A stretch of 64,000 bases of DNA from Malaya genurostris. Lineage: Eukaryota > Arthropoda > Insecta > Diptera > Culicidae. The notes beneath the pieces were generated by a model that was not told the origin of the DNA, made no database searches, and was given only the letters and a program-made list of their open reading frames with translations. The position numbers and the translations under genes are program-made. Location of the stretch: the NCBI RefSeq assembly GCF_030247185.1, contig NC_080570.1, positions 161,298,882-161,362,881 of the forward strand. Direction: 5' to 3'. Positions 1-57,461 of this stretch are shown here, piece by piece (the first letter of the stretch is position 1; the number at the start of each line of letters is the position of its first letter).

Positions 1-54
1 GATACAGATTTACAGATTTTTCTTCTGAAAAATGCAGATTCAAATGTGGCAACC

Positions 55-2060
55 CTGCTTGCACCTTTATTCAGGATCCAGATTCTGAACCTGGATTTGG
101 ATTATGAACCTAGATTCTGAGCCGGGATTCTGGGTCAGGAAGCTGGTCTCGGATCTGGATTCTAAATTTGAATCAGGATTCTCGACCTGTACCTGGATCT
201 AGATCTAGATTCTAGATCTGAGTTATGAACCTGGAATCTGGACCGGGATTCTGGGTCAGGAATTTGAGCATAGATCTGGATGCTGGATCTGTGTTTGGAT
301 TCAGCACTGGGATTCTGGATCTGAATTATGAACCAGGATTCTGAACCGGGATCCTGGGCCAGGAATTTGAGCATGGATCTGGATGCTGGATCTGTACTTG
401 GATTCAGCACTGGGATTCTGGATCTGAATTATGAATCAGGATCCTGGCCCTAGATTCTGGATCCAGATCTGGATTCTAGACTTGCCATTAGATTCTTCAT
501 TGGAACTCAGGAACCTGGTTTCTGGACATAGATCTGGGTTCAGGATTTAAATTATGAATCTGGTTTCTGGTCCTGAATCTGGACCAGAAATCTGGATTCT
601 GGACTTGTACTGAAATTCTGGATCTGAATCATGAATCTGGCTTCTGGACCTGGAGCTGCGTTTGGATTCTGGGCCTGGATCTAGATTCCGGATCTGAATT
701 ATGAACCTCGATTCGGAATCTGGATTCAAGACTTGTACCTACATTCTGCACTGGGATTCTGGATTAAGATTCTGAATCTGGTTTCTGGATTCTGCGTATG
801 GATTCTGGATCTGGATCTAGATTCCGGATCTGAATTATGAACCTCGAGTCAAGACTTGTACCTGGATTCTGCACTGGGATTCTGGATCAGGATTCTGAAC
901 CTGGTTTCTGGACCTGGACTCTGGTTTCTGGACTTGTACCTGGATTCAGCACTGGAATTCTGGATCTGAATTATGATACCTGGAACGTCTGGATTCTGGA
1001 CCTGGATCAAGATTATGTAGCTCAACTCTGAATCTGGATTCAAGACTTGTACCTGGATTCTGCATTGGGATTCTAGACCGGGACTAGGATTCCGGACCCT
1101 GATGAGGATTCTGGACCTGTGTCTAGATTCAGCGCTGGGATTCTGGATCTGAATTATGAACCTGGCTTCTGGATCTAAGTTCTGGATCTGAATTATGAAC
1201 CTGGATTCTGGACCGGGAATCTGGAAATGGATCTGGATTCTGGATCTGTACTTGGATTCAGTACTGGGATTCTGGATCTGAATTATGCACCAGACTTCTG
1301 GACGTCGGCCTGCGCCTGAATTCTAAACCGAGATTTAGATTCCGGATCTGGATTATGAACCTCGAGTCAAGACTTGTACCTGGATTCTCCACTGGGATTT
1401 TAGATCAGGATTCTGAACCTGGTTTCTGGACCTGGACTCTCGATTCTGTACTTGTACCTGGATTCAGCACTGGTATTCTGGATCTGAATTATGATACCTG
1501 GAACGCCTGGATTCTGGACCTGAATCAAGATTCCGGATCTGAATTAAGTAGCTCAATTCTGAATCTGGATTCAAGACTTGTACCTGGATTCTGCACTGGG
1601 ATTCTAGACCGGGACTCTGGGCCAGAAATCCGGACCTCGATGAGGATTCTGGACCTGTACCTAGATTCAGCACTGGGATTCTGGATCTGAATTATGAACC
1701 TGGCTTCTGGATCTAAGTTCTGGATCTGAATTATGAGCCTGGATTCTGGACCGAGAATCTGGACATGGATCTGGATTCTGGATCTGTACTTGGATTCAGT
1801 ACTGGGATTCTGGATCTGAATTATGCACCAGACTTCTGGACGTCGGCCTGCGCCTGAATTCTAAACCTAGATTTTGATTCTGGATCTGAATCATGTACCT
1901 GGACTTCGGCCCGGTATTCTTGATCCGGATCTGACCAGCACCTGTATTCAACACTGGGATTCGAAATCAGAATTCTGAACCTGGTTTTTGGACCTAAATT
2001 TTAGACCTCACTTTTGAACCTGAACTTGGTTTCTGAATTTTAAACCTGGACCGACCGTAA
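55..2060. repeat. Degenerate minisatellite built on GGATTCTGGAYCTG-like units
   Basis: About 2 kb is made almost wholly of imperfect short units such as GGATTCTGGATCTG, AATTATGAACCTGG and TTGTACCTGGATTCAGCACT. A higher-order period is visible: the block starting near 836 (ATGAACCTCGAGTCAAGACT) recurs at 1355, and a block with CAGACTTCTGGACGTCGGCC near 1291 recurs near 1829, so the larger unit is about 520-540 bp. Long open frames occur on both strands because the units lack stop codons in several phases. They are composition artefacts, not genes. The array may begin upstream of the window. Confidence 0.9.
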
Positions 2061-2324
2061 TGATGTGCTTTTGGTGTCCAGGTTAAAACGTGTACTCAGT
2101 CAACTGCGCAGGTTGACTGGAATGAACCTGATGAAATTCTTACTTTATATTTTTACCTAGTATGTCACATCAAAACTGTTGTCCGAGTAGGAAAAAACTA
2201 AAAAAAACATTAATTTTGACTTGTTTATGATTATCTCATACGTTTGAACATATCTCCGATGGCATGGAGCAAAAATGATATTGTTATTTAGTTATTTAGG
2301 TGTTTGTTAGTTCAATCGAAGATA

Positions 2325-3063
2325 CATTCATTATTCATTTAGTGGTCATCTTAAAACTAACTACAGTTACTTAATTGGGCTGCATGAAGAAACTGTGAAA
2401 TTTTGAATTTACTCCAGCCATTAACGACTTCTCTGCAACCGATTTAGCTGCTTTTGTCCAAGAGAGTTCGTTTACGAGAGCCAGATACCGCTCGATGAGT
2501 CGCAATTCCGGCTAGTTAGACATTAGACATGGACTTCTTTCGCTTTATACCTTTCCAAAACATCATTCGCGTAGTGACAAGATGCCAAATCAAACCAGAA
2601 TAGCGAGAGAGCGTCATGACTGCGTAGGAATGGTAACAATCGCTTCGTTAAGCATTCTTTACGTTATATTTCCTTGCTTATCGTTTCGGTGATGATGAAA
2701 CTGGCTTGTTCGACCACAGCTACATATTGCCTGCCAAACCAAATGATTTTTGGGAAACTTGGCTTTTTTTCGTTCTGTAAAATTCCTCTACGTCGTTCCG
2801 TTGCATGACAGCTTAAAAAGATATTTCGGGAAGCCACAGTACGTACCGAAAAATCTGATCTCTCCTGCAATATTTGCTTCACCTTGGCGTCCTTCCGGTG
2901 GTTCCTGGGATCCGTTTTTGTTCCGCTCCCAGCCTTCCTCGATGTTGTCAAACGTGTATCAGAAGATTTAAGAACGTTATGGACAGTGCTTGCAGAAAAA
3001 CCAAGCTTTTTTGCAAGTTCTCTTTTATTTAGGAGTGTCCAGATTTTGTCGCAAACAAGGCCA
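2325..3063 (-). mobile_element. Degraded Tc1/mariner element, family C copy 1
   Basis: Read on the minus strand, 3030-2700 encodes a damaged transposase N-terminal region with a helix-turn-helix-like stretch (RELAKKLGFSASTVHNVLK) and a piece ending WFGRQYVAVVEQA, equivalent to the WQAICS region of related transposases. The right terminal sequence (GTGTCCAGATTTTGTCGCAA at 3035) matches, inverted, the left end of the copy at 15317. Homology to that copy begins near 2330. No intact left terminal repeat or full frame remains. The catalytic core is largely missing, so it is a dead copy. Confidence 0.7.
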
Positions 3064-3559
3064 CTTAAGGCACATTACTATTTTCGTTTTTCCACGTTTC
3101 GTCTTCGACTCATCGATTTATCGTTGATTGCTAACAATATACGTCGATACGTCCGACGAGGCTCGAATTAAAACTATTAAATGTGTTGTCGTTTGTTTCT
3201 GTTTCATGCTCCATAAAGTTCAGATACAAACAAGCTTTAAGATCGGATTGATTTCAGCTAAAATTTTCACGTGTTTGTACATTAATTCTTTTTTTTTCAT
3301 TCAATAGTTTTTTTTTCCTTATTTTCATTATTTCCTTAAACAACATGCATTACCATGACAACCAAACTGTCAACAAATTAGCTTTATGCGTCTTATTAGA
3401 CTTTATCCGTCAGCTAAAACTGACAACAATCAATCAATTGGAAGGTGTTTCTAGTTTTTTTTCTCGAGAACGTTCAGAAAAACAGAAAATCGTCTCATCT
3501 GTGTGTGTTATCTAAAACATTTTACTGCTGTTCAAAGTTTAAATTCGAACTGGAATAAT

Positions 3560-5103
3560 CAAGTGACAGCGCGAACCAGAACACGGAAAACCGAACCGAT
3601 TCACACAATCCTATATTCGATTATCGTTGGTATCACCGGGGAGCTGACGATAGCCGGATAAAACCGGTTCACTTTTCAGCAAGCCCGCTTTCGTCGTTCC
3701 GTCGCTTGTTTGTTATCGCCATCCATTGAATCCGAACGGGGCGCACTCGTGTTCGATGTTTGTTTTGCTGGATTTTGGTCGAAGCTGGTGCGTATATGCG
3801 GAGTATTAACATTTTGGGTCTACTTCTTCTGTTGTGGTGGTAGTGTGGTGATGGTATGTGATTCGCTCGTAGATCACACACGCCCACAGTAGTGTGGTTT
3901 CGGTCTTTCGCGACCGTTGTGTTCACATTTCGAGCTAGCAACTCACGAAACGAATAAAATAAAAATTCATCGCGAAACGCGTGTTTGTGATTTTTTTTTT
4001 GTTCTCTCTCTCTCTGTTTTCCTGAACAATTCCGTACAAGTTTCTGCGCACGGAAATAGACGGGCAGCAGATCCTGAGCTGAATCAGACGACTCAAACAT
4101 CCATCAGTCACGGGTCAGACGTCCTACCGACCGTATTGGTTTGGAAAAGTGAACCTTTCGCTTGTTTTTTTTTCACAAACTGTCGCCGGCTACTAGATTT
4201 ATTTTTTAACCATCATCATCTCCACCAGCACCACCAACTCCACCACTTTCGTCGTGGTGAACGCTCTTCGCCGGCCGTCGGTCGTCGTCGTGTGCATGTT
4301 TTGATCGAGTGTTTCGGTTTTCTTCCCGTTCCGTTTTAACAGCCTCACAGCTGTGATTGGTTGGCCTTCTCAATTGACTTGTTTTTTCTGGTTGTTTATC
4401 ATGCGTGACGTCCACCAGCTCGCTGTTTCTGGTGCCATCGTAGAGAGGCCGTAGAAATTTACGCAAAACAGCAATAAACAAGAGTGATTTTCGTACACAA
4501 CTTTCTTCACCACCAGCTTCGTCCTGAGGCTAATTCCGGAATCCGGCTTGAGGATTACTATGATTTGGTTTGATGGTGATCCGTCCGTGCTTGTCAGTGC
4601 TTGTGCCAGGGCTACGTAGAACGATTGGTAATAATGACCTACCCCGCGAAAGTGGACACGTAATTTTAATCAAGAAGTGTGTTGGTTGCGGTATGCCTCT
4701 AAAATTGTACGATGTGTGTGCGTGTTTACTGCCGACTAGCTTCCCCTGCCCGTGGGATGCTGTTCCTCTCCCCTCAAGTCCTGTTGATAATTGAATGAAA
4801 AAAACGCGCACGTTTGAAAAACATTGAATGTGTGTGCAAGAGAGAGAGAGAGTGAGATCGAAAAAAGAGCGAAATAGAGAAGAAGAGAGCCGAATAAGCA
4901 AATAAAATAGTGCGGCTCAATCGTACAATGAAACCTAGCATATCGCTAATCATTAGAAGATTCAAGCGCAACCGTATCAGAACCGTTCAGCACCAAATAG
5001 TCGCCATCGTGATAAACAACCACTTGCCGGTGAAAGTGCCATAAGTACGTTAAATGTGTGTCGGAAGTTCAGTTCGATAGAGTCCAATAACAAAAACAAA
5101 GCC
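3560..5103 (+). promoter_or_regulatory. Putative promoter and 5' leader of the NFAT gene
   Basis: This is unique, repeat-poor sequence directly upstream of the first NFAT coding exon and richer in GC than the flanking repeats. Open frames here on either strand (for example 3669-4100 minus and 3917-4339 plus) show no recognisable domain and overlap one another, so I read the stretch as promoter plus untranslated leader. No TATA box or transcription start can be fixed. The leader may be a single exon running into 5104, or may contain an unseen 5' intron. 3064-3560 is AT-rich and holds nothing I can name apart from a short match to the 262-bp satellite near 3095-3115. Confidence 0.3.
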
Positions 5104-50203
<45,100 letters not shown>

Positions 50204-51550
50204 TACGTGGTAGTTTAAGACGAAAAAACAGTTCAGCCCCGCCTTCTAGACAAAAAAAAGAAAAAAAGTCCTAGTGTGTGCAAATACCGTGTGCGGCCCT
50301 CGACACCCGAAACAAATCCAGTTGGACCACGCCCCACGCTAGTTGTTACAGTCAGTCGCTCCTCGCGAGTGAATTGTTTTCTATGTTTTCCGACGAACTC
50401 GAGCGTAGAGTGATCTCGAAAAAAAATTAGCTAACCGAATCCAATTTCCGAAAACAAAAAAAAAAACGCACGCACACACAATTTGTCACGGAGAAACCGT
50501 TTTAAGCTAACGTTTCGTTATTGTTCATTGTACTGTACTAATATTGTAGTATCGTTTAGGTTTTTTTTCTACATTCAAAGAATGTGAGCAAATTCGCTCG
50601 TATCTATTTATAAAAATCTATATGCTTCTCCCGTTAACACCGAACCGCAAAAAATGTGTACCGCTCTTAACTCAGAATCAATATTTACAATAATATAAAA
50701 GTAATTTTTTTAAAGCTTTGTCTCGGTGTGTCTTTTTTGCATATCGCATTCATAAAGAAAAAAAAAAACAAACAAACACGATTCAAGCCACGTTCAGCCG
50801 CTCATAACCTCAATCGCGGCGAAGTGTCCGGTGTGTCCGTTCCGGGTTGAAAACCCACTGTTGTATGAAGTCCATTCAAAGTTACAAAATTTTAGCCTTA
50901 TAACAGTGTCTAAACGAAAACAGAAATTTTAAACTTATGAATGTTTACAAATAAAAATTTTACTAGGCGATTTTTCCCTATATCAGACAAGAAACGAGTA
51001 ACTACACACACAGAGCGTTGCTCGAGACTGAGGTCGAACAAAAGAAAAAAAAACATAAAAAGAAGTTAAACGGGGACAAACAATTATTAGTACGCTATTA
51101 ATAACCCACACCACAGACTGCCATACAGAGTTTTAGGGAAAGTAACATATACAATTAAGCAACGAATATAGATGTTCTTAAAGCTACAATTACAACGTAA
51201 ACGAAACAAATGATTAAATAAGGTTCCGATCCTTGCTTTACCTAGCTGGCTGACTTCGAGAGCCACCCGGAAACGAATCTTTTTTTTTTTCGTGCAGCAT
51301 AATAATGAATGATATTACAGAAAGGATAGGAAAAATGATATGTTTTTGCAAGCGTTCAAGATTTCATTTTTATTAGTAAATTCGATTTAGTGGAAACAAA
51401 ATTTGTACACCCAGTTCACGTATAAGTTTAGTAACGTAACTGTCTTCGACACAGGAAAACAAGAACAGAACCTAAAACGAGCTAGGAAAAATTCTACGGT
51501 TTTGAACCGCTTTGAACGCGTGAAAAATAAAGGGGGGGAACACATACACA
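50204..51550 (+). other. Putative NFAT 3' UTR
   Basis: About 1.35 kb of AT-rich, repeat-free sequence with A-runs and no open frame follows the terminal stop. A canonical poly(A) signal AATAAA lies at 51526-51531; an earlier one lies near 50950 (ACAAATAAAAATTT). Unlike the introns on either side it contains no transposon remnants, which supports its being transcribed and retained. Confidence 0.5.
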
Positions 51551-52620
51551 CCGATTGGGAAATTTAACTCTTTATAGTAATCGTTTTTTACTATTGGAAT
51601 ATTTCTATATTGATGTACCTCAAGAGATTGGAAGAAATAATAAATTCTATCTGTTTTGTGTTAGCCCTCCTGACGTCATCAGTCCATTCCGTGCTGCCAT
51701 TGGCGGTGCGGTATCTCGGCGTATTGTATTGTGAAATTTCCTGCAGGTTCTCGTTTCTAAATTCGTTTCGAGTGACTCGTTTGTTGTTTGTTTCAATTGT
51801 ACACCTTCACCGGAAATTGTCCCGAAATAATAAAACATTTATTTCGAACCCCTCCTATAACCTAGTAGTCCAAAGTAGACATTGTCTTCCAATCCGTTAG
51901 AATCTGCGCGAGTTCAAAAACCGGATGACAAACCAAATTTTTCAATTGATGACAAACAAATGAACAGTTTTTGAAAGGGGAATCTTTCACTGACTTCCAA
52001 GCCCTCGTCCGAGACAATCGACAAAATAAACCGCTTACGGCCGGAACAAGAGAAACAATGCACAAAACAGTGTGTGAACAATAACACGATTTTGAAATGA
52101 GTGAACTCAACGAATCAAAAGGCATCGATCAGGAAGTGTGGAAGAACACATTTCTCGGTATTCTGAATAGCGTTCGTTTACTACGCATGCGCTCATGGAA
52201 ACCTCATCTGATTTTCGCTCAGGACACAAGTCTGCCATGTAAACCTCTGGTCACATACGACAATCAGCTGGTCACATGTGAATATTGTCACTACGTGTAA
52301 GCCATGCGACAAACCGAACAAGATGACATCTACGCTCAAGGACAACGGTACACGGGCCCCAGTACGCCTGAGAAAGCGGAAATCGGATCTGGATGGAATT
52401 CAGGAATTCCGTGTGGAATGTGTGGTCTTAAACCGTTCTCATATTAATCATGTTTTCACATATAATACTGTGATGTTATATTCTTGAATGAAACCAAGGG
52501 ATTATTTGTGCATTAACTGGTATAATCTTCAGCATAAAACACGAGAAAGAGAAGTGAGTTCCACTATTGTTGATACTTTCGGCACCGGAACCCGAGAACC
52601 GGTATAATCGAAGTCAGTTC
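51551..52620. other. Intergenic, no supported gene
   Basis: A few short frames (for example 52097-52300, ending CEYCHYV) lack recognisable domains or neighbouring exons. A TATAA-poor AT-rich spacer; nothing else seen. Confidence 0.5.
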
Positions 52621-52622
52621 TA

Positions 52623-53353
52623 AAGACTGTCCCAGAAAGTATGGACGCTGTTTGATTTCGCTGTAAATAATTCACAAGTGTTAGATATTCAAATTTTATT
52701 CGATATACTGATAATATTAGACTACAACAACAGAATATTATTCTCAACATTTGCTACTTAGCCATTGTAGACTAACTGGCGCTCCTTCTTGCGAACGTTC
52801 CTCATTAAATTCCGTACAGACTTCTTGACTTTTTTCCAATCTTTTTCGAACTGTTGAATGGTTTCGGCTGCCGAGACATGTTTCCTAAGATGTGCCTTCG
52901 TTAATGCCCAAAATTCCTCAATTGGTCGAAGTTGTGGGCAATTTGGTGGATTCATGTCTTTTGGGACGAAAGTGACATTTTTGGTAGTATACCATTCTAC
53001 CGTTGATTTCGAGTAGTGGCAAGAAGCAAGATCTAGCCAGAAAACAACAGGATCCTTGTGGCTTCGAATCATGGGTAGAAGTCGTTTTTGTAAACATTCC
53101 TTGATGTATATTTCGCTGTTCATTGAAGCAGTGGTGATGAAGGGTTTCGAAATCTTACCGCAGCTACAAATTGATTTCAAACCAAATTTTTCAACTTCAA
53201 TCGATGTCTCGGACTGATTTAACACTTGCCATTCTCGCACCGTATAATATTGTGGTCCCGGCAAGGATTTGTAATCGAGTTTCATGTAGGTTTCGTCGTC
53301 CATGATTATGCAGTTCAAATTTCCAGCAAGAATCGTATTGTACAGCTTTCGAA
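52623..53353 (-). mobile_element. DD37E Tc1/mariner element, family A copy 3, truncated
   Basis: One terminal repeat (AAGACTGTCCCAGAAAGTAT at 52623, after TA) is present. The transposase on the minus strand runs uninterrupted from the RKLYNTILAGN region through IIMDDETYMKLDYKSLPGPQ, FWLDLASCHYSKSTVEWYTT and NCPQLRPIEEFWALTKAHLR to RQLVYNG at 52758. It is the best-preserved catalytic domain of the family here. One W-to-L change (PDLAS to LDLAS) and loss of the 5' third, with sequence ending at about 53353, mean it cannot be autonomous. Confidence 0.9.
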
Positions 53354-54440
53354 ATGAAATGTAGCGGAATGCGTGAATCGCGTTTTTGATCAATTATTCA
53401 AAAACTAGACCGATTTTCAAAAAACCAAAAACAATTAAGTTTTCGAAATCAAATTTTCACAACTAAGTATTCGCAGAATTTTGAAAGTTTGCCTTGCCGA
53501 GCCGTAATTGGTTTTTGAAATGTATAAACGGTTACTGTTCCGTTCCACGGGCATGGTTTTAGAACTGAAACGTAGTGTTTGTGGCGAAATTTCACAGAGA
53601 ATCTGAAAATGCAACTCGAAATTATAAAATTTTAGCCAAAACAACCGAAATTTGAAAAAGTTAACATAAACTTTTCCGCATTTTTTTTATCGCTTGCGCG
53701 CTGCTGTTTCGTATTGAGGTTGTGTGAGAAGTGCACGGTGGACTCGGTGGCATTATATCGTGAGCAAAAATTGCATATCAAATGATGACGCGAATTTATA
53801 CAGCATTGGGTTTTGTGTTGAAATGAAAACGAGTTGAATACAATAAAATGGGTATTGTAAGAAATCATCTATTTTCTAAGTAACTGTCATTTATAATGCT
53901 AAAAATGTTCAACTCTGTTGAGCTCAATGTACTGACGTTGCTGAAGCAATAATGCTTGGCTGTGTAATATCATATAATAGGTATTATATTAGATTGTAGC
54001 AATTTTTATACCAAAATTAAAACTTCAACCTTGACAGGCTACTGAATGCAATGAATACAAACCAAGTACTATCGCTCATGTAGAATATTTGAAAATATAA
54101 CTTTTATATAACCTGTGATACAAACAATATGGCCTGGTAAACTACTGGCAAAGATATCGAAAATACTTGAATGTTCTCTTGTCCTCAATCGTTCTTTTGA
54201 AGAAGAATCCATGCTTGCTACTAAACTCAGATACATACATGGTTAGCAAGTTAGTCAATACATATACATCTAACCTCATGTTAGTCATTCATAATTACTC
54301 GTGATTCATAGTTCTAGTGTAAGAGTAATCACTAACAATAACGATTGAATTAGCATATATTCAAAGTGTTAAGGATCCAAAAATCCATTACGTCCAGTCT
54401 TATTTACAAGCCAAAATAACGAGAGGTAAGCCCACTGAGC
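53354..54440. other. Intergenic AT-rich spacer
   Basis: Nothing beyond AT-rich unique sequence was recognised between the truncated mariner copy 3 and the next transposase remnant. Confidence 0.5.
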
Positions 54441-54468
54441 TCAAGCACTGAAAAAAGTTCTGGTTTCT

Positions 54469-54815
54469 ATGTGTCGGTTTTTCTTGGTATACTTTGTGCG
54501 ACGGTTCGTTCAACTGAAGCGGATAAAATTTTGCGTGCATTTTATGACGCTACATTTCACCTTAATGTCACAATTCAAGGACAACATTCGTGCAGCTATA
54601 GCTGAAATAAAGCTGCATACAGTCGAAAATGTACTAAAAAACTGGACCGACCGTATGGCGTACTGCAAGGCCGGCCGAGGCAGCCATTTGAATGAAATTA
54701 TAATCCACAATTAACCGGAAGGATTGTACTTTAATATCAAGAAATAAATTTTGATGAACCGTTTGTGTTTTATTGCATGTTTAAAAAAATGTTACATGGC
54801 GGACCCTGTATAGTA
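54469..54815 (+). pseudogene. 3' end of a mariner-like transposase
   Basis: The plus-strand frame ends SQFKDNIRAAIAEIKLHTVE followed by NVLKNWTDRMAYCKAGRGSH and LNEIIIHN, the typical C-terminus of the transposase group represented at 41190. It is followed by AATAAA and by ATGTTACATGGCGGACCCTG, which looks like the element's terminal sequence. All catalytic parts are missing. Confidence 0.7.
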
Positions 54816-55140
54816 AATTAATAGAAAGTTCCTACAACAACTACGAACTCCAACTGGTTGAAAAAAGGACCGTATATAGTACAGTAAAGTAAAATTTCGC
54901 ATAGTTCTTTGGGTTGGTTTAACCGAGTCAAAGAATTCAGAAATTAGGGGCTGGACCTGAGTTCAAGAACTACATTCAGCAACTAAGAACAGGCTCAGAA
55001 TTCAATTGCAATTTAGTTTTTGAACTAGTTTCGAAACTGAATTCAGTTCCGAAATCCAGTTCCAACATGCAGGTTCCGAATTCTATAACCTGTATTCTAG
55101 AACTAAGCTCCTGAAACGTAATTTTGAAACTAAATTCTCC

Positions 55141-55380
55141 CGACGATTGAAGTCCAAATAAAAGCACGACCTAAGCGTTTGAGGCTTTATACCACGCAAA
55201 AGGTATGCTTCCATTGCCGACTGCTTCACCTGACGACCGAAGTCCAAATGAGAGCACGCCCGGAGCGCTTGAGGTTTTGTACCACGCTAAAAGTCTGCTC
55301 TCGTTACTGGCGTCTGCTGCTCCCGAAGATCGAAGTCAAAATGAAAGCACGACCTAATCGTTTGAGGCTTTATATTTGGT
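55141..55380. repeat. About 92-bp tandem repeat, 2.6 copies
   Basis: GACGATTGAAGTCCAAATAA (55142), GACGACCGAAGTCCAAATGA (55232) and GAAGATCGAAGTCAAAATGA (55325) each lead into GCACGMCC...CGTTTGAGGCTTT. Spacings are about 91 and 93 bp. The copies are about 80 per cent alike by eye. Confidence 0.85.
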
Positions 55381-55643
55381 TTGTTCTTACTGATACTGAG
55401 AAGAAATGAACGATTTTCAATCAAAGTTTTACTTTTATACTCGTCCAGTAGATAATCGGAACTGATATGTGCTTGACTACCACAAAACCGTCGTCCGGAT
55501 GCGAAAAAGGCAAACAAAGGTGATGAATTTTCTTCATTATTTCCAAAAGTTTTAGAAAACTTTGTTTTTCAATTACTCATGGTTTTCTCACGCTGTTGAA
55601 AATTTAATCACAAATTCCTGATTATATTTCCGATTCTTGTACA

Positions 55644-56600
55644 GGCTATCGATTTGTGTAGTTTTGAGTCCAGTTCAGAAAATTTTTCACGGTTTTTGTT
55701 TCGCCGCTTCAAGTGACGGAGTACAATATTTAACACGCTTTACCCTATAACTCCGGAACGGGAAGTCGGATCCGGATATAATTTAGAAAACTCCGACGAT
55801 AAGACCTTTCATTTGAATCTAAGTTTGTGGAAATCGGTCAAACCATCGCTTATAAAAGTGAGTGAGATCCATTTTGGAATATCTGACCACTATTTCCGGT
55901 ACTTCCGGAACCGGAGACCGGGAACCAAGATAGCCGGAATCGATTTGTTAAGCGGTCTACTGATAATGGCTATCGATTTGTGTAGTTTTGAGTCCAGTTC
56001 AGAAAATTTTTCACGGTGTACAACATACTTTACTGTGTACAACACACTTTACTCTATAACTCCGGAACCGGAAGTCAGATCCGGATGAAATTCAGGAATT
56101 CCGTAACCTTTCATTTGAATCTAAGCTTGTGGAAATCGGTCAAACCATCGCTGAGAAAAGTTAGTGAGATCCATTTTGGAATATATGACCACTATATCCG
56201 GTACTTCCGGAACCGGAGACCAGGAACCAGGATAGCCGGAATCGGTTTGTTTAACTATCTACTGATAATTGCTATCGATTTGTGTAGTTTTGAGTCCAGT
56301 TCAGAAAGTTTTTCACGGTTTTTGTTTCGCTGCTTCAAGTGACGGAGAATAATATTTAACACACTTTACCCTATAACTCCGGAACGGGAAGTTGGATCCG
56401 GATAAAATTCAGAAATTCCGACCACGAGACCTTTCATTTAAATCCTAGTTTGTAAAAATCGGTACGAGCCATCTCCGAGAAAACCTAGTGAGATTTTTGA
56501 CACATACGAATGGTATATGACACGTGGCCATCCAGGCCAATTTTACTAGTCGATTTTTCAAGTGATTGCATAACCTTTCTATATGAGGAAGGCAAAAACG
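55644..56600. repeat. Three tandem copies of a CCGGAAGT-type dispersed repeat
   Basis: GGCTATCGATTTGTGTAGTT begins copies at 55644, 55968 and (TGCTATCG) 56270, so the units are about 324 and 302 bp. Each contains TATAACTCCGGAACSGGAAG, CTTTCATTTGAATCTAAG and GTACTTCCGGAACCGGAGAC. The third ends with CATAACCTTTCTATATGAGG and AAGGCAAAA, an end sequence also found in reduced form at 8380. It is a composite of one interspersed family. Confidence 0.9.
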
Positions 56601-56854
56601 AAACTGTAGAAGCACTCGAATCTGTAAAGTAAATCACCATTATTGCTAATGCTGCAGTCTCACATGAAACACGCCAGATAAATGTGGCAGCCAGACAGCA
56701 AGCGTCGTTCCAACTATGCAAAACGATGCGATGCATCTAATACTAGAAATATAATTGCATGCAAGCAAATTCTCTACACAAGTTTAGCGTGAAGTGGTCA
56801 AATAACCAGTGAATTCGAACATCGGACGAATGGTGCGAGAAAGCTTATGGTGGC

Positions 56855-57152
56855 GTTTTTACTTTTCTTTACGTTACGTCTTAAACTCGTTAAACTTAAA
56901 CAGTTCAACTTGAACTGCTAAGCAGACGTAAAGTTAATGCTACTTGCAAAACACTTATTCATTTGGTAACGAAGTACCACGTCTTTCCTGACGTGCCGAA
57001 CGAAAACGTTGTTTTCAGCTTATACTGGCTGATTCAGGTATCGTCATTTAGGGGTTAGCCTATGTTTGTCCTTAGGGCACATAACCGTTTTTACTTTTCT
57101 TTGCGTTTCGTCTTAGACTCGTCAGTGCAGAGCAGTTCAAGTTGAACTGCTT
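56855..57152 (+). repeat. Diverged monomer of the 262-bp palindromic satellite
   Basis: TAAGCAGACGTAAAGTTAAT through GACGTGCCGAACGAAAACGT, TCATTTAGGGGTTAGCC and GGGCACATAACCGTTTTTAC to CAGTGCAGAGCAGTTCAAGT follows the unit at 30500-30803 in the same order with about 15-20 per cent divergence. Direct repeats of the TTTACGTTTCGTCTTagac segment occur at both ends, as expected for one unit plus overlap. Confidence 0.85.
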
Positions 57153-57461
57153 ATGATGTCGTTTCGAACAAGATTGACTGGCCCTATCAAAATATACACA
57201 GAGGATCCCGCAAATTGCTTGACTTCATATGAAATGGCAGAGAGAGCGAGTCCTAGCAAGATTAGATAGGAGAAATTCATCCGGTTTATGCATCGATACA
57301 AATTCCAAGGAATATGTTTGATTCGGTGGATCGAAAATCCGGGTTTTCTTTCTAAATGATCCCAATATCTAGTATTAAAAAAAGAAGTCCATCACCTTTC
57401 TATTAAAAACAAATTATTCCCTTCCCATTCAGCCTGAACCTGCCGGCCTCCCATGGCCCGT

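Noticed and set aside
162..1690. Several 60-111 codon frames on both strands in the first 2 kb
   Set aside because: They run through the minisatellite, repeat the same peptides in several frames and have no start context or domain.
3669..4339. Overlapping frames of 143 (minus) and 140 (plus) codons upstream of NFAT
   Set aside because: No domain, mutually overlapping, and rich in codons produced by simple CACCA/GTGGT and TTTT tracts; better read as leader or promoter.
52097..52487. Two overlapping short frames with CEYC and CKPC motifs that might be a small zinc protein
   Set aside because: The cysteine motifs fall in different frames, the frames are short, and no family was recognised.
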